DNA of 64,000 nt from Salegentibacter echinorum (lineage in GTDB: Bacteria > Bacteroidota > Bacteroidia > Flavobacteriales > Flavobacteriaceae): positions 124,001-188,000 of the forward strand of contig NZ_FQVT01000004.1 of NCBI RefSeq assembly GCF_900129445.1. Reading direction: 5' to 3'. The position numbers and the translations under genes are program-made. Positions 62,167-64,000 of this stretch are shown one piece after another. The notes under the pieces are model-generated. The model searched no databases. It had not been told where the DNA came from and worked only from the letters and a program-made list of their open reading frames with translations. Position 1 is the stretch's first letter. Every line of letters starts with the position of its first letter.

Positions 62167-63138
62167 TTATTCAGCAATATCTTCCATAATCATTTTTGCG
62201 TGGACCCGGGAATTTTCAATAAACCATTTATGGGTTTCTACACCACCGCAAATTACGCCGGCCAGGTAAATTCCTTCTACATTGGTTTCCATAGTAGCTT
62301 CATCGTATTGCGGAATCTTCCGACCATCTTCAGATAAATTAATTCCCATTTTTTTGAGAAATTCAAAATTAGGCCTGTACCCGGTAAGGCTTAACACAAA
62401 ATCATTTTCCAGGGTTTTTTCTCCTTCCACAGTTTCAATAATTACCTCCTTCTCCTTAATTTCTTTAAGGTTGGCATTAAAATATGCTTTTATACTGCCT
62501 TCTTTTATCCTGTTATCAATATCTGGCCTTACCCAATATTTAACACGAGGACCAATCTCCTTTTTTCTTACGATCATTGTTACATCCCCGCCTTTACGGA
62601 ATATTTCTAAAGCGGCATCTACAGCCGAATTACTCGCACCAACAACAATGGTTTTTAAAGTCGCATAATAATGCGGGTCGCCATAGTAATGGGCAACTTT
62701 TGGCAAATCTTCCCCGGGGATATTTAGATAATTGGGAATATCGTAAAACCCGGTGGCTACTACTACGTTTTTTGCCGTGTATTCGCCTTGCGTAGTGTTT
62801 AAAGTATGCAAACCATTATGAGAAGAAACCCTGGTCACTTTCTCAAATAGATTAATATTGATTTCGTTGGAAGTCGCTATACGGCGGTAATACTCTAAAG
62901 CTTCTGCTTTTCTGGGCTTGGGATTGTTACTAATAAACGGAATATTATCCAGTTCCAGTTTTTCTGAAGTAGAAAAGAAGGTCATATTGGTAGGATAATA
63001 GTATAAAGAATTTACCAGGCAACCTTTTTCTAAAATAAGATAAGAAAGGTTTTTTTTCTGGGCTTCCAATCCGCAGGCTATGCCAATAGGGCCGCCACCA
63101 ATAATAATAACGTCGTAAGTATTATTTTGAGTTTGCAA
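62167..63138 (-). CDS. ypdA: YpdA-family putative bacillithiol disulfide reductase
   Basis: 323 residues. FAD motif DVIIIGGGPIGIACGLEAQ, ATGFYDIP, NADPH Rossmann motif TIVVGASNSAVDAALEIFRKGG and the C-terminal GIYLAGVICGGVETHKWFIENSRVHA typical of YpdA rather than thioredoxin reductase; the CxxC redox motif of thioredoxin reductases is absent. Predicted to reduce bacillithiol disulfide with NADPH, consistent with bacillithiol use in Bacteroidota. Its start overlaps the end of rpe by 17 bp, implying translational coupling. Confidence 0.9.
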   Translation of the reverse strand: MQTQNNTYDVIIIGGGPIGIACGLEAQKKNLSYLILEKGCLVNSLYYYPTNMTFFSTSEKLELDNIPFISNNPKPRKAEALEYYRRIATSNEININLFEKVTRVSSHNGLHTLNTTQGEYTAKNVVVATGFYDIPNYLNIPGEDLPKVAHYYGDPHYYATLKTIVVGASNSAVDAALEIFRKGGDVTMIVRKKEIGPRVKYWVRPDIDNRIKEGSIKAYFNANLKEIKEKEVIIETVEGEKTLENDFVLSLTGYRPNFEFLKKMGINLSEDGRKIPQYDEATMETNVEGIYLAGVICGGVETHKWFIENSRVHAKMIMEDIAE

Positions 63139-63787
63139 GTGTCTTAAGATCTTTTATTGTTTCCATTTGATTTTCGGCCTTAAAAACAAAGCTACCGGCA
63201 ACGAGAATATCGGCTCCCGCTTTTGCAAGTTGGGCAGCGTTTTTATTGGTCACCCCACCGTCAATTTCAATTAGGGTAGGAGCATTGTTGGTTACAATGA
63301 TTTCCTTTAAACGCTGTACTTTTTGGTAAGTGTTTTCAATAAAACTTTGGCCGCCAAAACCGGGATTTACACTCATTACACATACTAAGTCGATATCTTT
63401 AATCACATCTTTCAATAAATCTACATTGGTATGCGGGTTTATGGCCACACCGGCTTTCATTCCCGCTGCTTTTATAGCCTGAAGCGTGCGATGCAAGTGA
63501 GTACAAGCTTCATAGTGCACAGTAAGATTAGTCGCGCCTAAATTGGCAAAATCTTCAATGTACCTGTCTGGATCGGTGATCATAAGGTGAACATCTATGG
63601 TTTTTTTTGCGTGCCTAGAGATGGCTGCAAGTACAGGCATTCCAAAAGAAATATTGGGTACAAAAACGCCGTCCATAATATCTATGTGAAACCAATCTGC
63701 TTCACTTTTATTTACCATTTCAATATCGCGCTGAAGATTGGCAAAATCGGCGGCTAAAATTGAGGGGGCAATTAATTTCGTTGTCAT
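63122..63787 (-). CDS. rpe: Ribulose-phosphate 3-epimerase
   Basis: 221 residues, full length. TIM-barrel motifs: IAPSILAADFANL, DWFHIDIMDGVFVPNISFG with the catalytic Asp and metal His, DVHLMITDPDRYIEDF, VCVMSVNPGFGGQSF, LIEIDGGV and ADILVAGSFVF. Interconverts ribulose-5-phosphate and xylulose-5-phosphate in the pentose phosphate pathway. A perfect -7 box TACTTTTG (63811-63818, minus) lies 23 bp before the ATG. Overlaps ypdA by 17 bp. Confidence 0.97.
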   Translation of the reverse strand: MTTKLIAPSILAADFANLQRDIEMVNKSEADWFHIDIMDGVFVPNISFGMPVLAAISRHAKKTIDVHLMITDPDRYIEDFANLGATNLTVHYEACTHLHRTLQAIKAAGMKAGVAINPHTNVDLLKDVIKDIDLVCVMSVNPGFGGQSFIENTYQKVQRLKEIIVTNNAPTLIEIDGGVTNKNAAQLAKAGADILVAGSFVFKAENQMETIKDLKTLANSK

Positions 63788-63923
63788 AAAATAAGTTGTG
63801 TTTGTGCTTGCAAAAGTAACAAGATTAAATGTAATTTATGTGCTGTTGTGTGACTTATAACTGCTTTGTTGTAGGAGAGAAATTAAAACTAAAAACATGG
63901 TTAAAGCATTCCTCATTCTTCTT

Positions 63924-64000
63924 TTACGCTGTGTTAGCATTTTGTTGTTTCACAGCATTGGCTACCATTCTTAGCTTGCCATAGCTATATTTGCCACCGG
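63924..64000 (-). CDS. Possible C-terminus of an unrecognised gene (partial)
   Basis: On the minus strand a frame open to the window edge reads 24 residues (KYSYGKLRMVANAV near its centre, ending QNANTA) and stops at 63924. The other two frames on this strand hit stops at once, and the composition looks protein-like, but 24 residues are too few to identify. It would lie 136 bp upstream of rpe on the same strand. Confidence 0.35.
   Translation of the reverse strand, partial: GGKYSYGKLRMVANAVKQQNANTA

Noticed and set aside
63897-63974. Short plus-strand frame near the right edge
   Set aside because: Only 25 codons, stops inside the window and lies opposite a more protein-like minus-strand frame.

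Overview
The window looks like chromosomal DNA of a marine-type member of the Flavobacteriaceae (Bacteroidota). Supporting signs are low GC, three SusC/SusD pairs, lipoproteins with acidic residues after the lipobox Cys, TAnnTTTG-like promoter -7 boxes, and a YpdA-type reductase. I see no phage, IS element, CRISPR array or defence locus. Nearly everything up to about 56 kb is glycan acquisition and sugar catabolism.

Layout. (1) 1-1225: 3'-truncated S1 sulfatase lipoprotein on the minus strand. (2) 1321-20692: a polysaccharide utilisation locus. It has a transmembrane one-component regulator (beta-propeller, Y_Y_Y, LuxR-type HTH), two tandem SusC/SusD pairs sharing a promoter element, then a GH144-type endo-glucanase, an esterase, a GH43-like protein with F5/8C and FN3 domains, and a GH3 beta-glucosidase. 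GH144 plus GH3 points to beta-1,2-glucan (inference). (3) 21080-22741: a second esterase, a YqeY-domain protein and tRNA-Arg(UCG). (4) 23046-35418: an alpha-L-fucosidase GH29 broken by a frameshift, an intact GH95 fucosidase, and an ECF sigma / FecR anti-sigma / STN-SusC / SusD signalling and uptake unit. (5) 35562-46545: a set matching oxidative 3-keto-glycoside degradation: two DUF1080 lipoproteins, a SUMF1-fold protein without the FGE cysteines, two Gfo/Idh oxidoreductases, two TIM-barrel isomerase-like proteins, an MFS carrier, and a GMC flavoprotein with its Tat-bearing small subunit. (6) 47324-56562: a full set of candidates for the non-phosphorylating L-fucose pathway plus FucP, mutarotase and an AraC regulator. 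(7) 56999-64000: housekeeping and small genes, including a dicarboxylate/amino-acid symporter, a MarR regulator with three visible operator copies, an LLM flavoprotein, DUF488, YpdA and Rpe.

How it could fit together: surface SusCD complexes import oligosaccharides. Periplasmic fucosidases and 3-keto-glycoside enzymes break them down. FucP and an NHS-type carrier take products into the cytoplasm, and L-fucose is oxidised to pyruvate and L-lactate, which a FMN alpha-hydroxyacid dehydrogenase can return to pyruvate. The most interesting signals are the fucosidase/3-keto/fucose arrangement with its mirrored periplasmic and cytoplasmic enzyme pairs, the shared promoter element of the two glucan susC genes, the MarR operators, and a 35-bp element found in two intergenic regions near fucose genes. 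All family calls come from reading the protein sequences; no searches were run.
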